Of a DNA stretch of 64,000 nt, positions 57,563-64,000 are shown in pieces (positions within the stretch are counted from its first letter, which is position 1; every line of letters begins with the position of its first letter). Made by a program: the position numbers and the translations under genes. The stretch covers positions 62,001 through 126,000 of the forward strand of contig NZ_CP054476.1 in the NCBI RefSeq assembly GCF_013341275.1, written 5' to 3'. Origin of the DNA: Methyloligella sp. GL2. GTDB taxonomy: Bacteria > Pseudomonadota > Alphaproteobacteria > Rhizobiales > Methyloligellaceae. Below the pieces are notes generated by a model. That model saw only the letters and a list, made by a program, of their open reading frames with translations. It did no database searches and was not told the DNA's origin.

Positions 57563-57597
57563 GAGGTCATGCGTTAACGCAGTATCGCCATGACCTC
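57563..57597 (-). promoter_or_regulatory. Perfect inverted repeat in the rpsA leader
   Basis: GAGGTCATG (57563-57571) and CATGACCTC (57589-57597) are an exact 9-bp inverted repeat with a 17-base spacer that includes CGTTAACG. In the rpsA leader RNA it would fold into a strong hairpin 94 bases before the start codon. Possible S1 autoregulation site or operator; no known element recognised. Confidence 0.5.
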
Positions 57598-57695
57598 TCG
57601 GTAGCTCTGTTCCGGCTGCAAGCTGCGCCTGTTCGTCCGGCCGCGAATTTATCAGTGGCGGAAAGGCGAAATAGGGGACCGATCGCGGTTCGCTC

Positions 57696-58337
57696 TCAGG
57701 AAGCGGCCCCGGTGCGGCCCAGAGTGCCATCGATCACATCTATGGCAGCCTTGAACGCCGCGTCTATAGCCAAATTCGTGGTGTCGAGCAAGTATGCGTC
57801 GACAGCCTGAACCAGTGGCGCGGCCTCTCTATTCTTGTCCCGTTCATCGCGGCGCCGGATATCGGCAAGTACTTCGGCCTCGCTGACGCCGATCCCGGCC
57901 TCCGCCAATTGCAGATAGCGGCGGTGCGCCCGCTCCTCCGGGCTGGCGGTGACGAACAGCTTCACCTCCGCCTCGGGGCAGATCACGGTGCCGATATCGC
58001 GGCCGTCCAAAACGGCGCCCGGCTTCTTCTGCGCAAATTCCCGCTGATAGCTGAGAAGCGCTTGCCGTACCGCTTCGTGACGGGCCACCTGCGAGGCGGC
58101 CTCCCCCAGACGTTGCGCCCGCAAGGCCTGATCGTCAAGGGTGGCAGGATCGACCTTCTTGGCCGCTGCAGCCGCGGCTTGCGCATCCGCCGGATCGCCG
58201 CCATTCGCAATAGTATCGCGGGCGACGGCGCGGTAGAGCGCGCCGGTATCGAGATAGGCAAGGCGGTAATGGGCGGCGACAAGCTTGCTCAAAGTGCCCT
58301 TGCCGCTGGCGGCCGGTCCGTCAATGGCGATGATCAT
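57696..58337 (-). CDS. cmk: Cytidylate kinase
   Basis: Phosphorylates CMP and dCMP. The 213-residue protein has the P-loop DGPAASGKGTLSKLVA (6-21), the substrate motif YLDTGALYRAVA and LDGRDIGTVICPEAEVKLFVTAS. The ATG lies 54 bp after aroA. The aroA-cmk-rpsA order is classic for proteobacteria. Confidence 0.96.
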   Translation of the reverse strand: MIIAIDGPAASGKGTLSKLVAAHYRLAYLDTGALYRAVARDTIANGGDPADAQAAAAAAKKVDPATLDDQALRAQRLGEAASQVARHEAVRQALLSYQREFAQKKPGAVLDGRDIGTVICPEAEVKLFVTASPEERAHRRYLQLAEAGIGVSEAEVLADIRRRDERDKNREAAPLVQAVDAYLLDTTNLAIDAAFKAAIDVIDGTLGRTGAAS

Positions 58338-58391
58338 AGCGCGTTTCCTAGCCGGTCCTGGCTTCTGCCGGAAGGTTTAGCGGTTAAGGCC

Positions 58392-59705
58392 CTAGCGGAT
58401 TCTCGCGCCAAGCCCGGTCATCAGATCGACGAAGCCGGGGAAGCTGGTGGCGATCATGGTGCCGTCATCGACGCTCACCGGCTCCTCCGCCCCCAGGCCG
58501 AGCACCAGAAAGGCCATGGCGATGCGGTGATCCATATGGGTGGTCACGGTAGCGCCGCCCTTGACGGCTCCGATGCCGACCACGATGAGATCGTCGCCCT
58601 CGATACGGGCTTCCACGCCGCAAGCCGCAAGCCCTTCGGCGGTGGCGGCCAGGCGGTCGCTCTCCTTCACCTTCAGCTCGCTGAGCCCCTCCATATGGGT
58701 CTCGCCCTCGGCATAGGCGGCAAGGCAGGCGAGCATCGGATATTCGTCGATCATGCTCGGCACGCGCTCGGCCGGCACGGTAATGCCCTTCAGCTTGGAG
58801 GATCTCACCTTGATATCGGCGATGCTCTCGCCGCCGGCATCGCGCTGGTCGAGGATCTCGATATCCCCGCCCATCTCGATCACCGTCTCGATAAAGCCGG
58901 TGCGGGTGGGGTTCATCAGAACGCCTTCGATCACGACTTCCGAATTCGGGGCGATCAGCGCCGCGGCGATGGGGAATGCGGCCGAGCTCGGGTCGGCGGG
59001 AACCGCGATCTGGACGCCGCTCAGCTCCGCATCGCCCCCGACGGTGACGATCTTGCCGCTGCCGTCGCGGTCCTCCACGGCGATCTCGGCGCCAAAATAA
59101 CGCAGCATCCGCTCGGTGTGGTCGCGGGTCGGGACCGGCTCGATCACGCTGGTGCGGCCCGGCGCATGCAGGCCCGCCAGCAGGATCGCCGACTTCACCT
59201 GGGCGGAGGGAACCGGCAGCTCGTAGCGAATTGGGATCAGGTCCTGGGTGCCGCACAAGGTGAGCGGCAAGGTGGTGCTCTCGCCTTCCACCTCCAGCCC
59301 CATATCCTGCAGCGGGGTCAGCACGCGGCCCATGGGGCGGCGGCAAAGCGATTCGTCTCCGGTGAACTCCGCCGTCATGGCGTGACCGGCGACGACGCCC
59401 ATCATCAGCCGGGCGCCGGTGCCGGAATTGCCGAAATCGAGCGGGGCTTCGGGGGCGCGCAAGCCGCCGACGCCGCGGCCCGTCACCTGCCAGCCATCGC
59501 CGTCCTTGGCGATGTCGGCGCCGAGGGCGACGAGCGCACGGGCGGTGGCCAGGATATCCTCGGCCTCGAGCAGGCCGGTAATTTGGGTTCGCCCAGTGGC
59601 GAGCGCCCCGAGGATCAGGGCGCGGTGAGAAATGGACTTATCGCCGGGAACTTTGAGACGACCGGTGAGGCCCTCGGAGCGGCGAGCGGTCAGAGGTTGG
59701 GACAT
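58392..59705 (-). CDS. aroA: 3-phosphoshikimate 1-carboxyvinyltransferase (EPSP synthase, class II-like)
   Basis: Joins shikimate-3-phosphate and phosphoenolpyruvate on the way to chorismate and tryptophan. The 437-residue protein from ATG 59705 has [27 protein letters not shown] and [15 protein letters not shown], the last being the class II type motif common in alphaproteobacteria (class I has RPIGHLV). The frame is open 156 bases further upstream, without conservation. Divergent from the FYDLN-protein gene. Confidence 0.95.
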   Translation of the reverse strand: MSQPLTARRSEGLTGRLKVPGDKSISHRALILGALATGRTQITGLLEAEDILATARALVALGADIAKDGDGWQVTGRGVGGLRAPEAPLDFGNSGTGARLMMGVVAGHAMTAEFTGDESLCRRPMGRVLTPLQDMGLEVEGESTTLPLTLCGTQDLIPIRYELPVPSAQVKSAILLAGLHAPGRTSVIEPVPTRDHTERMLRYFGAEIAVEDRDGSGKIVTVGGDAELSGVQIAVPADPSSAAFPIAAALIAPNSEVVIEGVLMNPTRTGFIETVIEMGGDIEILDQRDAGGESIADIKVRSSKLKGITVPAERVPSMIDEYPMLACLAAYAEGETHMEGLSELKVKESDRLAATAEGLAACGVEARIEGDDLIVVGIGAVKGGATVTTHMDHRIAMAFLVLGLGAEEPVSVDDGTMIATSFPGFVDLMTGLGARIR

Positions 59706-59808
59706 TGTCTTTTCGATGATGTTGCGACCAGTTCCATTAGCTTTTGACAGCACTCGAAAGCCGTGGCAATGGGGTGAAAAAATCGTTTGATGGACATGAG
59801 GAGCGGAA

Positions 59809-60231
59809 ATGTCGACAGCCGCACGGGGGACCAAGCGCGTTTGCCCGAGCTGTGGGGCCAAGTTTTACGACCTGAACCGGTCGCCTATTACTTGCCCCGT
59901 ATGTCAGGCGGTTTACCAGATGCCATCATCGGGACGTCGTAGCCGAGCGGCGGCGCCGACGGAAGAGGCCAAAACCTCGGAAGTCACCGATGATGTCGAG
60001 GAGGTGACCGAAACCGACGACACCGAGATCATCAGCCTGGAAGAGGCGGATGAGGGCTCGGATGGCGATTCGAAGGACGACGACGACGAGGATCTGGGCG
60101 ATCTCGGCGAGGACGATGCCGATATCCCCGATGACGGCGACGACGACGCCTTTTTGGAAGACGACGAGGACGACGATAGCGGCGTAAGCGGCATTATCGG
60201 CGGCTCGAACGACGACGACGACGATACTTAA
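59809..60231 (+). CDS. TIGR02300 (FYDLN-acid) family protein
   Basis: A 140-residue alphaproteobacterial protein of unknown function. It has an N-terminal zinc-ribbon-like head ([24 protein letters not shown]; four cysteines) and a long acidic tail (residues about 60-140), with runs of Asp and Glu. The family name comes from the FYDLN motif and acidic tail. Divergent from aroA, sharing a 103-bp gap that contains TTGACA (about 59752). Confidence 0.9.
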   Translation: MSTAARGTKRVCPSCGAKFYDLNRSPITCPVCQAVYQMPSSGRRSRAAAPTEEAKTSEVTDDVEEVTETDDTEIISLEEADEGSDGDSKDDDDEDLGDLGEDDADIPDDGDDDAFLEDDEDDDSGVSGIIGGSNDDDDDT

Positions 60232-60306
60232 GGCTCGTATCGAACCTTGCATCGGGCGCCGCACAAGGGTATTGAGCACTCCCTTGTCGCCCAACGTTCA
60301 TTTTAC

Positions 60307-60335
60307 TTGAACCGGGCGCGCGGACGGCCTAGATG
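60307..60335 (+). promoter_or_regulatory. Candidate promoter of tRNA-Ala
   Basis: TTGAAC (60307-60312), exactly 17 bases, then TAGATG (60330-60335), a typical strong alphaproteobacterial stable-RNA promoter layout, about 45 bases before the tRNA start. Confidence 0.5.
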
Positions 60336-60382
60336 CAGGGGCCGAGCGCGGCCGAGGCGGCGCTTCCAAAAAAACCCAAGAT

Positions 60383-60458
60383 GGGGCCATAGCTCAGTTG
60401 GGAGAGCGCGTGAATGGCATTCACGAGGTCGGCGGTTCGATCCCGCCTGGCTCCACCA
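60383..60458 (+). tRNA. tRNA-Ala (anticodon GGC)
   Basis: A 76-base cloverleaf: acceptor GGGGCCA pairing with TGGCTCC, D-arm GCTCAGTTGGGAGAGC, anticodon stem CGTGA/TCACG with the loop ATGGCAT (anticodon GGC, reading GCC/GCU), T-arm GGCGGTTCGATCCCGCC and an encoded CCA end (discriminator A). All stems pair properly. Confidence 0.95.
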
Positions 60459-60610
60459 TCTTTTCTTATATCTCACGCCAGTGAGCTTCGCTCACGGCTC
60501 CGATGGGGCGGCCTAACGGCCGGGACGCAGTCGCGTCCTGGCGAGCGCCTAGGCGCCCGGTTTCTTTTCCCACAACGGATCTACGATGAAGCGAGCCGGC
60601 GCGCGGACGC

Positions 60611-61357
60611 CTAAGACACGTTCAGCAGCGTGGTGCGTTTGCGCAGGATCTTGGAGACCGCGTAGAGGGTGAGGCCGAGGGCGAGGAAAATGGCCCAGTC
60701 GGGCTCGCGGACGAGCCAGGCGGTCAGCGGCTCATGCTCGAAGACCACGTCGTCCATCAGCTCGAAAAGGGCGAAATAGCTCACCACCAGCACCCAGCCC
60801 GGCGGCTCGCGGCGCAGCACCTTGCGCCAGGAAAAGCCCCGCGCGGGCGCCTTCCACAATAGCGGATTGGGGAAGAAGGCCGGGGTCTTGGCGGCCCAGC
60901 TGCGGTAGCGCTCGCCGAACTTGCCCTCCAGGAACACCTCCTCGGCGGCGGCGATGCGCTCGTAATAGACGAAGAAGGCCAGCGTCGCGATGAGGAAGAA
61001 GCTCAAGCTCTGGAACGGCAGCAGGAAGCCGGCGAAAACGATGTAATTCGCCGTGTAGAGCGGGTGGCGCACCATGGAATAGACGCCGGTGGTGTTGAGC
61101 TCGTCGGCCTTCTGCTCGGTGGTGTTGCGCCCCGAGGTGTTGGCCGGGGTGAAGCCGACGGTAAAGCCGCGCAAGGCCAGCCCCAGCAGCGAGATGCCTA
61201 AGCCGATATGCTGCACGACGATGTCGGCGCTCTCGAAATTGGCGGCGGAGATAAAGCCGTAGAAATAGTAAGCGGCAAGCGGAACGATCAGAAAAGGCAG
61301 GAAGGACCGATAGCGGAAGAGCCGGTTTCCCTGCCGAGTCATGTCATCGAAGATCAT
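60611..61357 (-). CDS. Isoprenylcysteine carboxyl methyltransferase-like membrane protein
   Basis: A 248-residue polytopic membrane protein (about 6 helices) of the ICMT/PEMT-like group: VYSMVRHPLYTANYIVFAGFLL and YYERIAAAEEVFLEGKFGERYRSW give the RHPxY and E-E-x-x-L SAM-binding signatures. Such bacterial proteins methylate lipids or unknown isoprenoid-like substrates, not protein CaaX. The C-terminal two helices have a short basic end. Divergent from hsp20; no partner nearby. Confidence 0.8.
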   Translation of the reverse strand: MIFDDMTRQGNRLFRYRSFLPFLIVPLAAYYFYGFISAANFESADIVVQHIGLGISLLGLALRGFTVGFTPANTSGRNTTEQKADELNTTGVYSMVRHPLYTANYIVFAGFLLPFQSLSFFLIATLAFFVYYERIAAAEEVFLEGKFGERYRSWAAKTPAFFPNPLLWKAPARGFSWRKVLRREPPGWVLVVSYFALFELMDDVVFEHEPLTAWLVREPDWAIFLALGLTLYAVSKILRKRTTLLNVS

Positions 61358-61392
61358 GGCCAGTCCCTCAAAATTCCGGCCGCGTGGCGCGG

Positions 61393-61421
61393 CTTGTAAT
61401 GAAAAACACAGGCCCCCATAT
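61393..61421 (+). promoter_or_regulatory. RpoH (sigma-32)-type promoter of hsp20
   Basis: CTTG (61393-61396), 18 bases, CCCATAT (61415-61421) fits the alphaproteobacterial RpoH pattern CTTG-N17/18-CYTATNT with one mismatch. A transcript starting near 61430 would have a leader of about 113 bases before hsp20. Confidence 0.55.
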
Positions 61422-61514
61422 ATAGCGCAACTGGTGACGTTCGGCGCCTAATTATGGGCCGGACGCGTTTTCGGGGTGCCTTGATAGGGCTTCGAAACGA
61501 ACCGGGATATCTCT

Positions 61515-61545
61515 GAAGCCGCTTGAAAGCGAGGGCTTTTCGATG
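61515..61545 (+). promoter_or_regulatory. Candidate RNA thermometer hairpin over the hsp20 ribosome binding site
   Basis: GAAGC (61515-61519) can pair with GCTTT (61535-61539), and CGCT with AGCG (61520-61523, 61528-61531, loop TGAA), enclosing the Shine-Dalgarno GAGGG (61531-61535) a few bases before the ATG. The position, the small internal bulge and the gene type match ROSE-like thermometers, though the canonical ROSE sequence is not seen. Confidence 0.5.
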
Positions 61546-62028
61546 TCGCGGATGGTACTTCTTAACGGCGCAGTGTGGCTAGGCCAAGGCAACAGCCAAG
61601 GCAGCCAAAACGGCGCCGGACGGTCCAAACCGGACGGTTATCCTCCCTTCAATGTCGAGCTTTTGAACCCCGGTGCGGATGAAGCGCAGCTCTTGCGTAT
61701 CACCCTGGCCGTGGCCGGCTTCAAGCGGGAACAGCTTGAAGTCACAGTCGGTCATGGCGAATTGGTGATCCAAGGCGCACAAGGCGAAGACGACGCAGGC
61801 AGGGACCGCGACTATCTCCACAGGGGAATCGCGGCGCGACAGTTCAAACGCAGCTTCGGGCTGGCGGAGGACGTCGAAGTCTGCAAGGCTGAACTCGATC
61901 ATGGTCTTTTGACCATCGAGCTTCGGCGTCTCCGGAAAGCGGATCCGGTGCGCAAGGTGGGGATCGTCGCTACAGGCGGCGGCAACCACGGGCCAAGGGC
62001 ACCGCAACGTCCTTCGCATGAGGAGTAA
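61543..62028 (+). CDS. Hsp20/alpha-crystallin family small heat-shock protein
   Basis: ATP-independent holdase of 161 residues. The alpha-crystallin domain (about 30-130) contains the start DGYPPFNVELL, LRITLAVAGFKREQLEVTV, YLHRGIAARQFKRSFGLAEDV and the closing A-x-L-x-x-G-L-L-x-I (AELDHGLLTIEL). The short C-terminal tail lacks a clear I-x-I motif. Probably translated together with the downstream DUF1150 gene, 6 bp away. Confidence 0.92.
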   Translation: MSRMVLLNGAVWLGQGNSQGSQNGAGRSKPDGYPPFNVELLNPGADEAQLLRITLAVAGFKREQLEVTVGHGELVIQGAQGEDDAGRDRDYLHRGIAARQFKRSFGLAEDVEVCKAELDHGLLTIELRRLRKADPVRKVGIVATGGGNHGPRAPQRPSHEE

Positions 62029-62034
62029 GAGTCG

Positions 62035-62307
62035 ATGAACGAGCACGAAAAAGAAGAGAGCCAACTGCCTCTGCCGATCTCGGAAGGAGAGCTTGCGATG
62101 CTGGGCGACGGTGAAGTGGCCTATATCAAGCAGCTCGATCCGCAGGTGGCGCAGAAGCTTTTCCCGGCGCTGCATCACGCGCCCGAGGGTATCAACCTGT
62201 TCGCGGTGCTCGGCGCCGACGGCACGCCCTTGGCCCTGACCGATAGCTGGAGTTCGGCTGTCGCCAATGTGATGCAGAACGACCTGGTGCCGGTCAGCGT
62301 GCACTAA
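62035..62307 (+). CDS. DUF1150 family protein
   Basis: A 90-residue protein of the alphaproteobacterial DUF1150 family, almost always next to an hsp20 gene, as here (6-bp gap). No membrane segment or signal peptide. Conserved residues include GEVAYIKQL, the aliphatic FAVLGADGTPLALTDS and a C-terminal amphipathic helix. Likely a regulator or cofactor of the small heat-shock protein, an inference from the association. Confidence 0.9.
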   Translation: MNEHEKEESQLPLPISEGELAMLGDGEVAYIKQLDPQVAQKLFPALHHAPEGINLFAVLGADGTPLALTDSWSSAVANVMQNDLVPVSVH

Positions 62308-62349
62308 GGCTCGGCTCGCAAAAGCCAAGACGATCTAACGATCACGATC

Positions 62350-62382
62350 AACGCCCGGCCCTCGCCGGGCGTTGGCGTTTTT
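62350..62382 (+). terminator. Intrinsic terminator after the hsp20-DUF1150 operon
   Basis: AACGCCCGG and CCGGGCGTT form a perfect 9-bp stem with a six-base loop, followed by GGCGTTTTT, about 45 bases after the DUF1150 stop. Confidence 0.75.
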
Positions 62383-62402
62383 GGGACTGGCGGCGCGGAT
62401 CT

Positions 62403-62544
62403 CCCTCCCCCTGCAAGGGGGAGGGTCGGGGTGGGGGTCTCGTAGATCTTGGCTCGCTCAATACGATAGAGGTGCTGCTGCGAAGCAAGTGACCCCCACC
62501 CGAATTGGCTAAAGCCAATTCGACTTCCCCCTTGCAGGGGGAGG
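62403..62544. repeat. Inverted repeat of GC-rich CCCCCTGCAAGGGGG type
   Basis: Left arm 62403-62440 (CTCCCCCTGCAAGGGGGAGG then GGGTGGGGGTC-like sequence) and right arm 62491-62544, in opposite orientation with an extra small palindrome (AATTGGCTAAAGCCAATT). Elements of this kind are common between genes in alphaproteobacteria. The gap to ptsN also holds the 62640-62684 palindrome that has a copy at 20.28 kb. No gene seen. Confidence 0.7.
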
Positions 62545-62698
62545 TGTCGGCACCTTTTCCCCCGGGTCACGCCCGGAGATGACGACGTGCCGACAATTTC
62601 CTTGGTAGCAGCTTTCTTGGAGGCTTCCGCTCCGGGCCTCATGGTTCGAGACGCGCCCGCTTGGCGGGCGCCCTCACCATGAGGTCTTGGCGAATGCC

Positions 62699-63163
62699 TT
62701 AGGCCGCGTCGGAGGCGGCTTCCTCGGTGAGGATGGCATAGAGCGCGTTGCGGTCCTTGGAGCCGCGCAGCTTCTCCAGCGCGTGGCGGTCGCGCAACAG
62801 CCGCGAGACGCGCGCCAGCGCCTTCAGGTGATCGGCTCCGGCCCCTTCCGGCGCCAGCAGCAGAAACACCAGATCGACCGGCCTGCCGTCGGCGGCATCG
62901 AAATCGATCGGCACCGCCAGATGGGCGAAGATGCCGATGATATGCCGGAGCCCTGCGATCTTGCCGTGGGGAATGGCCAAGCCTTCCCCGAGCCCGGTCG
63001 AGCTCAAGCGCTCACGCTGCAGCAGCGTGTCGAAGATATCGCGCTCCTCCAGGCCAGTGAGCTTGGCGGCATGCGCCGAAAGCTCCTGCAAGAGCTGCTT
63101 CTTGTTCTTGACCTTGAGCGAAGGCGAGACCGCCTCCGGACTGATCAGATCCCCTAATTCCAT
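62699..63163 (-). CDS. ptsN: PTS-Ntr component EIIA(Ntr)
   Basis: Regulatory phosphocarrier of the nitrogen PTS. The 154-residue protein starts at ATG 63163 (MELGDLISPEAV) and carries the phospho-histidine 66 in GLAIPHGKIAGL. A frame extension of six codons upstream is not needed. The usual rpoN-hpf-ptsN gene order continues to the right of the window. It is the partner of the HPr/EIIA/HprK genes at 30-31.4 kb. Confidence 0.95.
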   Translation of the reverse strand: MELGDLISPEAVSPSLKVKNKKQLLQELSAHAAKLTGLEERDIFDTLLQRERLSSTGLGEGLAIPHGKIAGLRHIIGIFAHLAVPIDFDAADGRPVDLVFLLLAPEGAGADHLKALARVSRLLRDRHALEKLRGSKDRNALYAILTEEAASDAA

Positions 63164-63241
63164 CCTGCAAATTCCGTCCAACTGCCGGCCGAAGCGGCCT
63201 GGGTCCGGTGCGCTTTACGCCTTACGCGTTACGCTTTCTCG

Positions 63242-63820
63242 TCACGCCTTCTTGCCGGCCAGATCGATCCAGCCAATGTGACCGTCGCTGCGGCGGTAGA
63301 CCAAGTTCACCGCGCCGCTTCCGGCATTGCGGAAAACAACCACCGGGCGATCGGAGAGGTCCATCTGCATGACCGCGTCGCTCACGGTCATATCATGCAC
63401 GAGCTGCTCCGATTCTGCGATGATCACGGGGTTATCCCCATGTTCCGCTTCGTCTTCGGTCTCCGGCGAGGCCTGAATCACATAGGTCGCGGCCGCCGTG
63501 CCCTCGCTCTTCGCGGCTCGCTCGCCGCTATGATCGTTCAGCCGGCGCTTATAGCGCCGCAGTCGCTTGTCCAGCCTTTCGCACGCCAGATCGGCGCTCT
63601 GATGCGGATCCGGCGCCCGGCCTTCCGCCTCCAGGGACATGCCCTGCCACAGATGCACCAGACAGGCGGTGCGAAACTGTCCATGTTCCTTCTCGATACG
63701 CACATGCCCGGAGGGCTCGCGGCCGAGATATTTGTCGAATGTATGTGCGATGCGGTCGCGCACATATTCCCGCATCGCCTCGCCGACATCGAGGTTCTTG
63801 CCCGTAACTTGTATGGTCAT
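63242..63820 (-). CDS. hpf: Ribosome hibernation-promoting factor, long form
   Basis: Binds and dimerises ribosomes in stationary phase. 192 residues: the N-terminal RaiA/HPF domain (MTIQVTGKNLDVGEAMREYVRDRIAHTFDKYLG) with its RNA-binding positive cluster KRLRRYKRRLNDH, a variable linker and the C-terminal dimerisation domain (DRPVVVFRNAGSGAVNLVYRRSDGHIGWIDL). Start placed at ATG 63820 (a GTG two codons upstream is possible). 78 bp upstream of ptsN. Confidence 0.95.
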   Translation of the reverse strand: MTIQVTGKNLDVGEAMREYVRDRIAHTFDKYLGREPSGHVRIEKEHGQFRTACLVHLWQGMSLEAEGRAPDPHQSADLACERLDKRLRRYKRRLNDHSGERAAKSEGTAAATYVIQASPETEDEAEHGDNPVIIAESEQLVHDMTVSDAVMQMDLSDRPVVVFRNAGSGAVNLVYRRSDGHIGWIDLAGKKA

Positions 63821-63826
63821 CGCCAC

Positions 63827-64000
63827 TGGGAGACTTTCGATACGCCTTCTTCGCCTGCTTCAAGCCCGATGCGTAAGAAGGTGCCACATGTGCCGGCTCG
63901 AAGCGCCGGGCGCTGCCTGCGGCCAATCCCACCCTTTTTGCGGGGCCGGAAGCTAGACCGACCTGAGATGGGTGTCAAACGCGTTGGGGGCAAGTTTGGC
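63827..64000. other. Spacer upstream of hpf, right window edge
   Basis: 174 bases without a convincing coding frame. In the usual alphaproteobacterial order this is the rpoN-hpf gap, so the gene beyond the edge is probably rpoN, an inference. It contains GC-rich short palindromes (GCGCCGGGCGC near 63904). Confidence 0.4.

Overview
The window is high-GC DNA from an alphaproteobacterium, most likely of the order Hyphomicrobiales (Rhizobiales). The order-level call is inference from gene content and gene order: a ChvI/ChvG - HPr kinase - EIIA(Man) - HPr block near ahcY, an ActS/ActR (RegB/RegA) pair divergent from a SenC/Sco gene, a DivL-type pseudokinase ahead of tsaE-amgK/murU/addB/addA/trxA, the aroA-cmk-rpsA-sppA-ihfB-lapA-trpFBA-accD-folC series, a FYDLN (TIGR02300) protein, an hsp20-DUF1150 pair and a long HPF next to ptsN. 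An ectoine cluster suggests a halotolerant or osmotically stressed lifestyle. No species can be named from what is visible.

Layout. 0-5.8 kb: ectoine synthesis operon ectA-ectB-ectC-ask(ect) on the minus strand, followed by a ProP-like MFS transporter and a truncated second MFS gene. 5.8-6.2 kb: AT-rich spacer. 6.2-11.5 kb: secreted small protein, PPi-dependent phosphofructokinase, egtB-egtD (ergothioneine), mmcB. 11.5-14.4 kb: ActR, ActS and a Sco protein (redox control and copper delivery). 14.5-20.3 kb: intracellular PHA depolymerase, YgjP-like metallopeptidase, PBP1A, FAD oxidoreductase. 20.3-25.2 kb: polA and a COG4315 protein among dense palindromic repeats. 25.2-27.4 kb: gamma-glutamyltransferase and HugZ-like protein. 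27.6-34.5 kb: ChvI/ChvG, HprK, EIIA, HPr, VIT transporter, phosphatase, ahcY. 34.7-48.3 kb: large outer-membrane double barrel, DivL, TsaE-AmgK fusion, MurU, AddB, AddA, thioredoxin. 48.4-59.7 kb: folC, accD, trpA/B/F, lapA, ihfB, sppA, rpsA, cmk, aroA, all minus strand. 59.8-64 kb: FYDLN protein, tRNA-Ala(GGC), ICMT-like methyltransferase, hsp20-DUF1150, ptsN, hpf.

How it fits together. Several control circuits are visible: osmoprotection (ect/proP), envelope and acid sensing (ChvGI with an incomplete PTS, whose EIIA(Ntr) partner lies at 63 kb), redox control (ActSR plus Sco), cell cycle (DivL with an exact CtrA box and a GANTC site upstream), and heat shock (RpoH-like promoter plus a hairpin over the hsp20 ribosome binding site). 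Most intergenic gaps of 300-500 bp are filled with REP/BIME-like palindromes. I see no prophage, insertion sequence, CRISPR array or defence island.

The sequence does not show an obviously new multi-gene system. The most notable points are a DNA polymerase I whose proofreading carboxylates are all substituted, an ectA frame with no conventional start codon upstream of its conserved N-terminus, an ActS sensor kinase with His-Gly instead of His-Glu in its H-box, a two-barrel outer-membrane protein whose second barrel keeps omptin-like catalytic residues, and the CtrA-type site in front of divL.
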